Assembly: GCF_023611925.1 (NCBI RefSeq)
Contig: NZ_CP091456.1
Coordinates: 186,001-250,000, forward strand
DNA length: 64,000 bases
Source of the DNA: Avibacterium sp. 20-132
GTDB lineage: Bacteria > Pseudomonadota > Gammaproteobacteria > Enterobacterales > Pasteurellaceae
Reading direction: 5' to 3'
Made by a program: the position numbers and the translations under genes. Below are positions 40,182 through 48,382 of the stretch, in pieces. Within the stretch, counting starts at the first letter, position 1. Every line of letters starts with the position of its first letter. The notes under the pieces are model-generated. The model had not been told where the DNA came from and did no database searches. It saw only the letters and a list, made by a program, of their open reading frames with translations.

Positions 40182-41228
40182 TTATTTCGCTTGTAATTGA
40201 TACATTTCGGCACCGGCTAATAAAAATGCGCCTACACCATAATCAATATTATCTTCCGCTTTCACTTCACGAGGGTTAAAGGCCGGTAATTGAATCCACC
40301 CTAATTTCCCGTCATTATCGACCACGCTGACTAAACCAGCCCACGCTTTTTCTACCACTGGAAGATAAGTTGCACGATCTAATACGCCTGAATTAATTCC
40401 CCAAGCCAGTGCATAGCAGAAAAGTGCCGTTGCACTACTTTCTTTCGCTGGGAATGTTTGTGGATCAAGTAAACTTGCTCGCCAGAAACCATCTTCGTGT
40501 TGGAATGGCAATACAATTTCCGCTAATTGACGATAAAGATCAAGATAGCGTTCACGCTCAGGGAAATCTTCTGGCATATCACGGAATAATCGAGGAATAG
40601 CAGCTATCACCCAGCCTACACCTCTTCCCCAAAAGACTTTCTCACCATTTTCTTCACGTAATTCATCCCCTTTTCCATCTGGGATATAGCGATAATCACG
40701 ATAGAACAACCCTGTTTCTTTATCTTGTAGATGATCAACCGAATCCCACCAAGCTTGGTTAGCATAATCACGATATTTGCTTTCCCCTGTTAAGGTAGAA
40801 AGGGTAAAAAACACTTGTGGAGCCATAAAGAGTGAATCACACCACCACCAATCTTCACGTCCCAGTTTTGGATTCGCCAACATATCTTCCACAAAGTTAA
40901 TGGTCGGTTCTAAGGCTTCAGGTTGGTTAAATAGTGGATACACATCAAGGTAAGGTTGTGCGCATACTAAATCATCAGCAAAACGTGCATGTGGTCCAGT
41001 ACGGAAACCGGTATGCAAAGTGTAATTTAGCACACCATCTAAGAAAACTTGTTCGCCCGTTACTTTCCACGCATTAGACACACTCGCCCAAAATACAGCT
41101 CTATCCCAATCTGTATCTTTAATAAAACGGATACGTCCTGTACGGCGTACCACGGTACGGGTTTGATTTGCCGCTTGCCATTGATACACTTTCTTCATTA
41201 CCGCAAGGGTTTGTTGTTGAGCGGTCAT
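40182..41228 (-). CDS. Unsaturated uronyl hydrolase, glycoside hydrolase family 105
   Basis: A 348-residue (alpha/alpha)6-barrel hydrolase without a signal peptide, so cytoplasmic. The GH105 signature W-W-W-C-D-S-L-F-M-A-P has its likely catalytic Asp at residue 131; a second acidic pair D-D lies at 85-86. G-R-G-V-G-W-V-I-A-A near 212, G-F-W-R-A-S-L-L-D-P near 258 and K-E-S-S-A-T-A-L-F near 272 are also family-typical. It removes the 4,5-unsaturated uronic acid left at the non-reducing end by polysaccharide lyases. Streptococcal GAG loci use GH88 at this position, so a GH105 member beside a PTS is noteworthy. Its place between EIIA and DhuI implies the imported sugar is an unsaturated disaccharide. 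Confidence 0.85.
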   Translation of the reverse strand: MTAQQQTLAVMKKVYQWQAANQTRTVVRRTGRIRFIKDTDWDRAVFWASVSNAWKVTGEQVFLDGVLNYTLHTGFRTGPHARFADDLVCAQPYLDVYPLFNQPEALEPTINFVEDMLANPKLGREDWWWCDSLFMAPQVFFTLSTLTGESKYRDYANQAWWDSVDHLQDKETGLFYRDYRYIPDGKGDELREENGEKVFWGRGVGWVIAAIPRLFRDMPEDFPERERYLDLYRQLAEIVLPFQHEDGFWRASLLDPQTFPAKESSATALFCYALAWGINSGVLDRATYLPVVEKAWAGLVSVVDNDGKLGWIQLPAFNPREVKAEDNIDYGVGAFLLAGAEMYQLQAK

Positions 41229-41294
41229 ATTATTTCCCCTTATATTTTCTTTTTTACGCTATTGTTTTCTAAATTGAATTTATTTAGCGCTAAT

Positions 41295-41732
41295 TTATAG
41301 CCCATCTTCTTCGCTATCATTATCTTGCGAAAGATTATTGATATCTTCACGTAAATCTTTTATTTGGCTAAATTCGCCTCTTGCCAAACATTCGGTTAAT
41401 TCTTTCAGTGAAAACTCTTCACGTTCTAATGCAGCATTCACAATCATTGATAAATTTGTTCCTGCAATCACTTCGACATTTTGATCATTTAATAAGATAT
41501 TGATGGCACGATTACAAGGTGAGCCACCATAAAGATCAACAAGGAACAATACGCCATCACCAGAATCCACACGCGCTTTTGCAGATAAAAGTTGAGCCTC
41601 TAAATCATCTGTTGTCATTGACTCTAAAAAATCGACAAATTCTAATTGCGGTTGTTGCCCAACTATCGCCTCTACGGCAGAACGCATACCTGAGGCAAAA
41701 TTGATATGACCTGATACTACGATACCTAACAT
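41295..41732 (-). CDS. PTS EIIA component, mannose/GalNAc family (AgaF-like)
   Basis: A 145-residue EIIA of the mannose superfamily. The phosphorylated histidine is His9 in V-V-S-G-H-I-N-F-A-S-G-M; D-L-Y-G-G-S-P-C-N near residue 67 is also conserved. The acidic tail (residues 128-145) is variable. It receives phosphate from HPr and passes it to EIIB. The gene is separated from EIID by 125 bases containing a strong hairpin, unlike the tight spacing of the upstream genes, so its level may differ from that of B, C and D. Confidence 0.92.
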   Translation of the reverse strand: MLGIVVSGHINFASGMRSAVEAIVGQQPQLEFVDFLESMTTDDLEAQLLSAKARVDSGDGVLFLVDLYGGSPCNRAINILLNDQNVEVIAGTNLSMIVNAALEREEFSLKELTECLARGEFSQIKDLREDINNLSQDNDSEEDGL

Positions 41733-41813
41733 AAACTGTCCTTACTTCTTGTCTTTTATCATCATCCGGTTTTGCAACATTTCAAAACCTAAACGACTAT
41801 ATTATTCTAGAAA

Positions 41814-41837
41814 GAAAATGAGGTTTCCCTCATTTTC
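41814..41837 (-). other. Intra-operon hairpin between EIID and EIIA genes
   Basis: GAAAATGAGG (41814-41823) pairs perfectly with CCTCATTTTC (41828-41837), four-base loop. Read leftwards it is followed by TTTCTAG, a poor T-run, so it is more likely a partial terminator or mRNA-stabilising stem than a full stop. Confidence 0.65.
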
Positions 41838-41857
41838 CTTAATTTAGCATTAATGGA

Positions 41858-42730
41858 TTAAATAATACCTATTAAATGTCCGATTACCCCGAAGGCAAGT
41901 GTACTGAAAATCAATACGGGTGGTTTTGCCCAAAAGCCTGTTCCTTTCACTAATTTAAACATTAGGAAGACCAGTGCAAGCGGTAATAGATTTGGCATAA
42001 TTTTATCGAAAAGTGCGGTCTGTAATTCCACCACTTTTCCACCCATCTCAATACTTGCGGTGGTTTTAAATCGTATAAAGGTGGCACACAATGCCCCGAT
42101 AACGAAAATCCCCATAATATTTGCCGCTTTAGCTAAACGTTCCGTAGAATCGCTCATACTCACCATTGCGGCTGTACCCGCTTTATATCCCATAAACATT
42201 AAGCTGAAATACACAAAGAAGTGCATAATTTGATATAGGATAAAGAAGACAAATGGACCTGCAATTGAACCTTCCATCGCAATAGATGAACCTAGTGCAA
42301 GGGTTAATGGCATAATCGTCATATGGTCAATACCATCACCAATCCCACCTGTTGGTCCCATACCTGCTACTTTCATTACGTTAATCGTAGAAGGTTTTTC
42401 TTTATTTTCTTCCATTGCAATCGCTGTACCGAGCAAGAAAGTGAATAACTTAGGACTTGCATTGAAAAATTGAAGATGGTTTTTCAATGATTTAGCTAAA
42501 TCGTATTTATTATTGCCGTGGATTTTTTTCAATGCTGGAATGATTGAATACGCCCAACCACCTGCTTGCATACGTTCAAAGTTGAAGTTTCCTTCCATGA
42601 ACAAACCACGAATTGCACATTTCCACAGATCACCTTTTGTGATCACTTTACGAACAGTCGTATCTTGATACGCATCAATATCATCAACAAGGCTTTCTGC
42701 TACTTGGTTGTTTACATTTTTAGATTCCAT
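41858..42730 (-). CDS. PTS EIID component, mannose family (AgaE-like)
   Basis: A 290-residue EIID membrane subunit with C-terminal helices and the family start K-G-D-L-W-K-C-A-I-R-G-L-F-M-E-G-N-F-N-F-E-R-M-Q. G-P-T-G-G-I-G-D-G-I-D near residue 145 is conserved. The ATG at 42730 (GGAG upstream) overlaps the end of the EIIC gene by 11 bases; a longer frame from 42811 would run deep into EIIC and is rejected. With EIIC it forms the translocation channel. Confidence 0.93.
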   Translation of the reverse strand: MESKNVNNQVAESLVDDIDAYQDTTVRKVITKGDLWKCAIRGLFMEGNFNFERMQAGGWAYSIIPALKKIHGNNKYDLAKSLKNHLQFFNASPKLFTFLLGTAIAMEENKEKPSTINVMKVAGMGPTGGIGDGIDHMTIMPLTLALGSSIAMEGSIAGPFVFFILYQIMHFFVYFSLMFMGYKAGTAAMVSMSDSTERLAKAANIMGIFVIGALCATFIRFKTTASIEMGGKVVELQTALFDKIMPNLLPLALVFLMFKLVKGTGFWAKPPVLIFSTLAFGVIGHLIGII

Positions 42731-43490
42731 CTTCGAACTCCTGTGCTTGAGATTGGTTATTGTTATTGCCATTACCTGAGAAGTAGAAATAAAGTACTGC
42801 GATTGATCCACCGATAATTGCCACCGCCATAATTGGTAGTTTTAAGTAAGTTGTGGCAACGAAACCGATGAAAAATACGCCTGCCACTTGTTTTGACCAC
42901 ATAATTTTCAATAACATTGCAAAACCGATAGCGGGTACTAAACGCGCACCTAAACCTAATCCTTCCAAAATTTCTTTTGGTGAATTATTGTTGATCCAAT
43001 CTGCTGCATGTTCACCGAAGTAAACGGTAATAAATGCAACAATTGCATAGAGTAAAGAACGTAATGAAATTGTTGAAATCAGTAAGAAATCAATCCCTTT
43101 TGTATTTGCTTGCTCTGCATATTCATCAGCTTTACCCATAGTAAATGAAGTTAAAGCAAAGAAACCAATTACTAACATTTGCATAAGTACAGCAATTGGC
43201 ATACCCACACCCATTGCCACTTCTGCACTTTGTCCTGTCATTACCGCAAAGGCAACCGCCGCAATCGTCCCCATTGTTACATCAGGTGGCTGCGCACCTG
43301 CATTAGGCACTAAACCTAACCAAGCTAACTCTAATGTTGCCCCTGTAATAAGACCTAATTGCAAATCTCCCATAATCAAGCCAACAACAGGGCCTGTAAT
43401 TAATGGACGGTGAATATTAAGTGCGACATCGTATTTATCAATACCGCAGAAGAACGCCCAAACGGCGACTAATAATGCTTCAGTTAACAT
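42720..43490 (-). CDS. PTS EIIC component, mannose family (AgaW-like)
   Basis: A 256-residue integral membrane subunit with about seven helices. G-I-D-K-Y near residue 17, R-P-L-I-T-G-P-V-V-G-L-I-M-G-D near 30 and G-A-T-L-E-L-A-W-L-G near 50 are typical of mannose-family EIIC. It carries the sugar-binding path with EIID. It lies 18 bases after the EIIB gene. Confidence 0.94.
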   Translation of the reverse strand: MLTEALLVAVWAFFCGIDKYDVALNIHRPLITGPVVGLIMGDLQLGLITGATLELAWLGLVPNAGAQPPDVTMGTIAAVAFAVMTGQSAEVAMGVGMPIAVLMQMLVIGFFALTSFTMGKADEYAEQANTKGIDFLLISTISLRSLLYAIVAFITVYFGEHAADWINNNSPKEILEGLGLGARLVPAIGFAMLLKIMWSKQVAGVFFIGFVATTYLKLPIMAVAIIGGSIAVLYFYFSGNGNNNNQSQAQEFEDGI

Positions 43491-43508
43491 AAATGCTCCT
43501 TACGAATA

Positions 43509-43997
43509 TTAAAGATACTGTTTAATATCAATTTCTTGAGCATCTGGCGTATTTTGGATTGTGCAAGTTACTCCTGCATTCACCATACGACGGAAAGCAT
43601 CAAGATCTTTTTCATCAACAGAAACGGTTTTAGTAATTTGGTTTTTACCTTCATGATAGTGCATATTCCCAATATTACAGTGTTTGATTGGCACACCACC
43701 TTCCACTAAACGTGCAACATCTGTTGGGTTGTTGCATAAAATGAAAATTTTCTGTTGTGGTGAGGCTTTATGAATCACATCAATGGTTTTTTGAATTGTG
43801 AAAAAACGTACTGCATATTCACCACCTGCTGAAGCTTTCATTCCTGCTTGCATAAAAGGGGCATTTGGACCTTCTGCGGCTTCATCATTCGCGACTAAAA
43901 TTAAATTTGCTTCAGAATGCTTACCCCACGTAATCTTAATTTGACCGTGTAATAAACGTTCATCAATTCGCGTCCATACAATATTCGGTGTTGACAT
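43509..43997 (-). CDS. PTS EIIB component, mannose family (AgaV-like)
   Basis: A 162-residue soluble EIIB. The phosphoryl-accepting His17 is in R-I-D-E-R-L-L-H-G-Q-I-K-I-T-W, the invariant motif of the mannose family. It takes phosphate from EIIA and gives it to the sugar during transport. It follows agaS by 17 bases. Confidence 0.94.
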   Translation of the reverse strand: MSTPNIVWTRIDERLLHGQIKITWGKHSEANLILVANDEAAEGPNAPFMQAGMKASAGGEYAVRFFTIQKTIDVIHKASPQQKIFILCNNPTDVARLVEGGVPIKHCNIGNMHYHEGKNQITKTVSVDEKDLDAFRRMVNAGVTCTIQNTPDAQEIDIKQYL

Positions 43998-44014
43998 AAA
44001 ACTCTCCTTAATAA

Positions 44015-45175
44015 TTATGAATGAAATGGGTGAATGATAACGCCTTGAACCACACGGTTTACTTCACCTGTTGGGCAAGGATTATCTGTGGTAATACCAC
44101 GGGTAAACGAACTATAAAATGAATTAATTTGTGCAAAGACAATGTACGGGAATAATAGTGCATAATCTGGTGCATCAGCAAAGCCTGCGATATTCACTAC
44201 ATCTCGTCCTTCTACGCCCGATTGTGCGGTTAAGCACACAATGCGTGTTGCAATACCATCTCTGCATAATTCATTATATAAATCAATATCATATAAACGT
44301 GTATAAGGTTGATTTGAAAGGAATTGAACCACTGTTGTTTTATTATTAACAATAGATTTTGGTCCGTGACGGAACCCAAGGGAAGAATCATAAGTGGCAA
44401 CAATACGTCCCGCAGTTAATTCTAAAATTTTTAGTGCTGATTCTTGTGCTAATCCTTGTAATCCACCACTACCGAGGTAAATAATGCGATCAATATCCAC
44501 TGTGGCTAACTGACGAGCAACTTCAACATACTGTGGAATTAATTTTGCTGTGGCATCTGTAATGAAACCTAATTGCTCCGTAACTGAGCCTTTTGGTAAT
44601 AAAAACACGGATAAGGCAGAAAGCATCATTGAGCTAAAACTAGATGTCATTGCAAATCCACCATCATTGGTTTGAGGTGGCATTAATAATGCTAAAGTGC
44701 GGTCATTTTTTTGCGCATTTTGATATAACGCCCCTTGCTCGTTACAAGTAATAAATAAATGATAGCAATTCGTTAAACATTGATTTGCCAATTCCACTGC
44801 TGCCACACTTTCAGGACTATTTCCAGAACGAGCAAATGAAATAAGTAATGTTGGCACATCTTGAGCGAAATATTGGTAAGGGTTAGAAACAATATCCGTT
44901 GTCGCAATGGATTCAACACGTTTATCCGTCATTGTAAGCACAAAAGGTTGCAAAGAATGCCCGACAAAAGCCGATGTTCCTGCGCCGGTAAAAATAATGC
45001 GTCCATTTGTTGCATTTATTACGGGGGCAATAAAATCGAGAATTTCTTGACGGCGCTGATCCAACATTTGCAAACTTTCTTTCCACGCTTGCGGCTGCTG
45101 TTCGATCTCTTTTGCTGTCATAATGGCTTTCCCTGCCACTAAATCATTCTCCGAGATACCTAAATAAGTTGTCAT
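44015..45175 (-). CDS. agaS: Galactosamine-6-phosphate deaminase/isomerase (AgaS)
   Basis: A 386-residue protein with two SIS (sugar isomerase) domains, about residues 40-190 and 215-360. It shows F-T-G-A-G-T-S-A-F near 62, S-F-A-R-S-G-N-S-P-E-S near 110, and L-G-S-G-G-L-Q-G-L-A near 238. AgaS converts galactosamine-6-phosphate to tagatose-6-phosphate plus ammonia. Length matches E. coli AgaS (384). Its product feeds the tagatose branch. It lies between kbaZ and EIIB in the same transcript. Confidence 0.93.
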   Translation of the reverse strand: MTTYLGISENDLVAGKAIMTAKEIEQQPQAWKESLQMLDQRRQEILDFIAPVINATNGRIIFTGAGTSAFVGHSLQPFVLTMTDKRVESIATTDIVSNPYQYFAQDVPTLLISFARSGNSPESVAAVELANQCLTNCYHLFITCNEQGALYQNAQKNDRTLALLMPPQTNDGGFAMTSSFSSMMLSALSVFLLPKGSVTEQLGFITDATAKLIPQYVEVARQLATVDIDRIIYLGSGGLQGLAQESALKILELTAGRIVATYDSSLGFRHGPKSIVNNKTTVVQFLSNQPYTRLYDIDLYNELCRDGIATRIVCLTAQSGVEGRDVVNIAGFADAPDYALLFPYIVFAQINSFYSSFTRGITTDNPCPTGEVNRVVQGVIIHPFHS

Positions 45176-45190
45176 ATTTCTATCCTTTCC

Positions 45191-46474
45191 TTAATGATTA
45201 AAAAAACTGGCTTTGGCATATTGTCTAACCACAGCACGCACTTTATCTAGCACAAGATCTTTTGCTTTAGGCAATATTTTTCCTTCACGTACAGCCAAAT
45301 ATTGTTCTGGTAAGTACTGGCTAAGTAATGGAAGTGGAATATCCATTTGAGCAAAATTGGTAAATAATTTATCCACTGCCTTAGCAATATCAGGATTCGT
45401 CCAGTAATAACGAATACGATCACTAAAGCTAAAACTTCTTGCAAAACACTGTTCTAATTCGCTGCCGTGATAATATTTTTTCCAGTTTTCAGGGTGTGCA
45501 AGCATTTGTGCTTCTAATACAGTACGTAAATTTGAACATTGTGTGGCTGGGAATAAGTATTCTTCCATTGCACACAGCGCATATAAACCTTCACGTAAAG
45601 CAAAGGTGAGCGCTGGCCCTACTTTCAAAATAGCAAAATGATTTTTAACTAACGCCTTATAAGCTTCTTCTGTTTGATAATCGGTGGAGTGCGCTTCAAA
45701 CACAAGATTTTCATAATCATTCACCACTTGGCTTAATGCTTGTGCTTTCTCAGGAACAAAATCAATCACTTTAGTATGGTCAAATTCCACTCCCGGTTGT
45801 ACCACTAAGCCAACAACACGTGGCCAAATATGATCTAAGCCAACGCGAGAAAAGGCTTCTTGATGTGCATTAATGGTCGCTTTTGCAGCTTGTGGCGAAG
45901 TCACCTCTAATTCTGCAATTTCTTCTGCTTCCCCACCCGGTACAGGAACTTCTGTTCCAACAATATAAACGATACGATTTGCTAATCCTTGTTTCTCTGC
46001 GGTTTGTTCTGCTATTACAGCTAAACGTGCAGCACGTTCTGCGACAATGCTATCTGAAAGAGGAATAGGATCACCTTGACAAGACATACTGCAATCTAAG
46101 TGGATTTTTTCAAACCCTGCAGTAACATAAGCTTCAATTAATTTTTCTGCATTTACCATAGCCTCTTCTGCCGGCAATCCTTGCCAGCGGTTAGGCCCTA
46201 AATGATCGCCACCTAAAATTAATTGCGCTCTTGGAAAACCCACTTGATCTGCTAATTGTTCAACGAAATGACGAAAATCTGCTGGTGTCATTCCTGTATA
46301 ACCACCAAATTGATCCACTTGGTTGGATGTTGCCTCTATCAACAAAGGGGTGTTATCTTCTTTGGCTTGTAATAAAGCGGCTTCTAAAACAAGCGGGTGA
46401 GCAGAGCAAACAGAATAAATTCCGACAACTTCACCTGCTTTATGTCTTTTAATAAGGTTGAGCAATATACTCAT
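45191..46474 (-). CDS. kbaZ: KbaZ/GatZ-family protein (tagatose-bisphosphate aldolase subunit or epimerase)
   Basis: The 427-residue product covers the whole KbaZ/GatZ family: [12 protein letters not shown] near residue 20, [10 protein letters not shown] near 88, and H-L-D-C-S-M-S-C near 120. In E. coli these proteins are non-catalytic partners of the class II aldolases KbaY/GatY. No kbaY or gatY is present here, and the aldolase of the cluster is the unrelated class I LacD. It may work with a class II aldolase elsewhere, or act alone as a sugar-phosphate 4-epimerase, as shown for some GatZ-like proteins. It is the first gene of the eight-gene leftward operon ending at 39508. Confidence 0.85.
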   Translation of the reverse strand: MSILLNLIKRHKAGEVVGIYSVCSAHPLVLEAALLQAKEDNTPLLIEATSNQVDQFGGYTGMTPADFRHFVEQLADQVGFPRAQLILGGDHLGPNRWQGLPAEEAMVNAEKLIEAYVTAGFEKIHLDCSMSCQGDPIPLSDSIVAERAARLAVIAEQTAEKQGLANRIVYIVGTEVPVPGGEAEEIAELEVTSPQAAKATINAHQEAFSRVGLDHIWPRVVGLVVQPGVEFDHTKVIDFVPEKAQALSQVVNDYENLVFEAHSTDYQTEEAYKALVKNHFAILKVGPALTFALREGLYALCAMEEYLFPATQCSNLRTVLEAQMLAHPENWKKYYHGSELEQCFARSFSFSDRIRYYWTNPDIAKAVDKLFTNFAQMDIPLPLLSQYLPEQYLAVREGKILPKAKDLVLDKVRAVVRQYAKASFFNH

Positions 46475-46601
46475 TTTTGTTTACTTCCTTTTAGGTGGGT
46501 CAAATTTCGTTTAATGAAGATGAAAGAAATCACGCTTTCGTATTACTTTAACTGAATTATAATGAAAGCAATCAAAACATAAAAACACCAAAATCGAAAT
46601 C

Positions 46602-46617
46602 TGTGATCTAATTCACA
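46602..46617. promoter_or_regulatory. Consensus CRP site between kbaZ operon and Tat sulfatase
   Basis: TGTGATCTAATTCACA is a perfect TGTGA-N6-TCACA. It lies 128 bases from the kbaZ start and 133 bases from the sulfatase start, so it can serve both divergent operons and makes the cluster subject to catabolite control. Confidence 0.85.
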
Positions 46618-46634
46618 AAATAAAATAATTTTTC

Positions 46635-46651
46635 TAAAACGACGTTTTAAA
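46635..46651. promoter_or_regulatory. Shared near-palindromic element TAAAACGACGTTTTAAA
   Basis: This element lies 18 bases after the CRP site and differs by one base from the element at 32465-32480 upstream of the CBM9-like gene. Relative to the leftward gene both copies have the same order (element, CRP site, gene). It may be an operator of an unidentified regulator. It does not look like the AgaR or KdgR boxes of the window. A weaker AgaR-like stretch, TTTCGTTTAATG, lies at 46505-46516 and CTTTCGTATTACTTT at 46535-46549. Confidence 0.5.
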
Positions 46652-46749
46652 ATATGGAGATTACCATTTTTTTATGAAAAAATAACCGCACTTTGTTTCA
46701 TTAAGACGTAGCGCAAAGTGCAACTTAATCAAAGATAAGGAGTAATCAG

Positions 46750-48318
46750 ATGAGTATTTCACGTCGTAATTTTATTAAAGGTGTTGCGACAACGGGTGCG
46801 GTAGCTGCGCTGTCAAGCACTGCGGTAAATGCAGTCGCCAATAATAATGCTAAAGAGTCGGCAAAAAAATCCAACAATCCCCCACTTAACCTATTAATCG
46901 TGTTTCCTGATGAAATGCGTGCAATGGCACAAGGATTCAAAAAGCAAGATCCTGCAATCACACCACATTTAGATGCCTTTGCTCAAACAGCAAAAGTGAT
47001 GGATCAAATGGTTTCTAACTATCCATTATGCTCTCCATTCCGTGGTATGTTTATGACCGGTAAATACCCACAACATAGTGGCGTAACAGGGAATACGCAC
47101 GACTATGGTGGTAAAGTCGGTATTGAGTTATCACCTTATGCAAAATGTTGGTCTGATGTATTAAAAGAGGAAGGCTATTCATTAGGTTACATCGGTAAAT
47201 GGCATTTAGATGTGCCACAAGAGCCGTACATTAAAAGCTACAACAACCCAATGGAAGGGCGCTACTGGAACGACTGGACACCACCAGATCGCCGCCACGG
47301 TTTTGATTTCTGGTATTCTTATGGTACTTATGATCTCCATTTAAAACCAATGTACTGGGGAAATGACACACCACGTGAATATCCTCAATATGTAGATCAA
47401 TGGGGGCCAGAACACGAAGCGGATATGGCGATTAAATACCTTCGTAATGAAGAAAATAAATATCGTGATCCAAACAAACCATTTGCATTAGTGGTTTCAA
47501 TGAACCCGCCACATTCTCCTTATGATCAAGTCCCACAAAAATATTTGGATATGTACCCACAAAGCTCTAAAGAACTCAACAGCCGTCCAAATGTCGATTG
47601 GGATAAAAAATATCAAGAAGGCTATGGCCCTCAATATTTCAAAGAATATCTTGCAATGGTTTCAGGCGTCGATGAACAATTCGGCCGTATCCTTGCTGAA
47701 TTAGACAAACAAGGTTTAGCGGATAATACATTAGTAGTCTTCTTCTCTGATCACGGTTGCTGTATGGGATCTCACGGTAAACCAACCAAAAATAATATCT
47801 ATGAAGAATCTATGCGTGTGCCAATGATGTTCCGCTTACCGGGTAAAATCCCTGCGGGTGTCAATGAGAGCTTAATGTCTGCGCCAGATATTTATCCAAC
47901 GATCTTAGATTTACTTGGTTTGAAAGGCAGTATCCCTGATAGTGTAGAAGGCGTTAGCCTTGCTGAACAGGTATTACACGATAAAGGTGAAAGCCCGACT
48001 TCTCAACTTTATCTCTTTGTCCCTTATGGTCAACCATCATTTGGTCGTCGTGGCGTGCGGACCAAAACTCACACTTTAGAAATTGATCGTCAAGATGGTG
48101 AACCGCTTAAATACACACTCTTTGATAATGTGGCTGATCCATACCAAATGAAGAATATTGCGGAAAGCAATCCTGAATTGGTACAAAAATTAATCAAAGA
48201 AGAATTAATCCCGTGGTTAGAAAAAACGGGCGATTCTTGGCGTCCCGTTGAGTTTATTACTGGCCCAACGAAAAAAATGAAAAAGCAACTTGAAAGCTGT
48301 GCTACACCAAAAGCTTAA
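46750..48318 (+). CDS. Tat-exported Cys-type sulfatase
   Basis: A 522-residue S1-family sulfatase with a twin-arginine signal (S-R-R-N-F-I-K at residues 4-10, then a hydrophobic stretch to about 31). The active-site motif is C-S-P-F-R (94-98) followed by G-M-F-M-T-G-K-Y-P, with Phe in place of the usual Ser/Ala. Y-I-G-K-W-H-L near 138 and F-F-S-D-H-G near 328 are intact; the N-terminal metal site reads V-F-P-D-E rather than D-D. Tat export means folding before export, with formylglycine installed in the cytoplasm by anSME. It is divergent from kbaZ, sharing its CRP site, and is followed by the DUF2264 gene. Specificity is unknown, but it differs clearly from the Sec sulfatase. Confidence 0.9.
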   Translation: MSISRRNFIKGVATTGAVAALSSTAVNAVANNNAKESAKKSNNPPLNLLIVFPDEMRAMAQGFKKQDPAITPHLDAFAQTAKVMDQMVSNYPLCSPFRGMFMTGKYPQHSGVTGNTHDYGGKVGIELSPYAKCWSDVLKEEGYSLGYIGKWHLDVPQEPYIKSYNNPMEGRYWNDWTPPDRRHGFDFWYSYGTYDLHLKPMYWGNDTPREYPQYVDQWGPEHEADMAIKYLRNEENKYRDPNKPFALVVSMNPPHSPYDQVPQKYLDMYPQSSKELNSRPNVDWDKKYQEGYGPQYFKEYLAMVSGVDEQFGRILAELDKQGLADNTLVVFFSDHGCCMGSHGKPTKNNIYEESMRVPMMFRLPGKIPAGVNESLMSAPDIYPTILDLLGLKGSIPDSVEGVSLAEQVLHDKGESPTSQLYLFVPYGQPSFGRRGVRTKTHTLEIDRQDGEPLKYTLFDNVADPYQMKNIAESNPELVQKLIKEELIPWLEKTGDSWRPVEFITGPTKKMKKQLESCATPKA

Positions 48319-48382
48319 TCGTTGCTAATTGCTCTCACTGAAGCTATTTGAGTCTTCAGTGAGAGTATATAGGAGCAAATAA

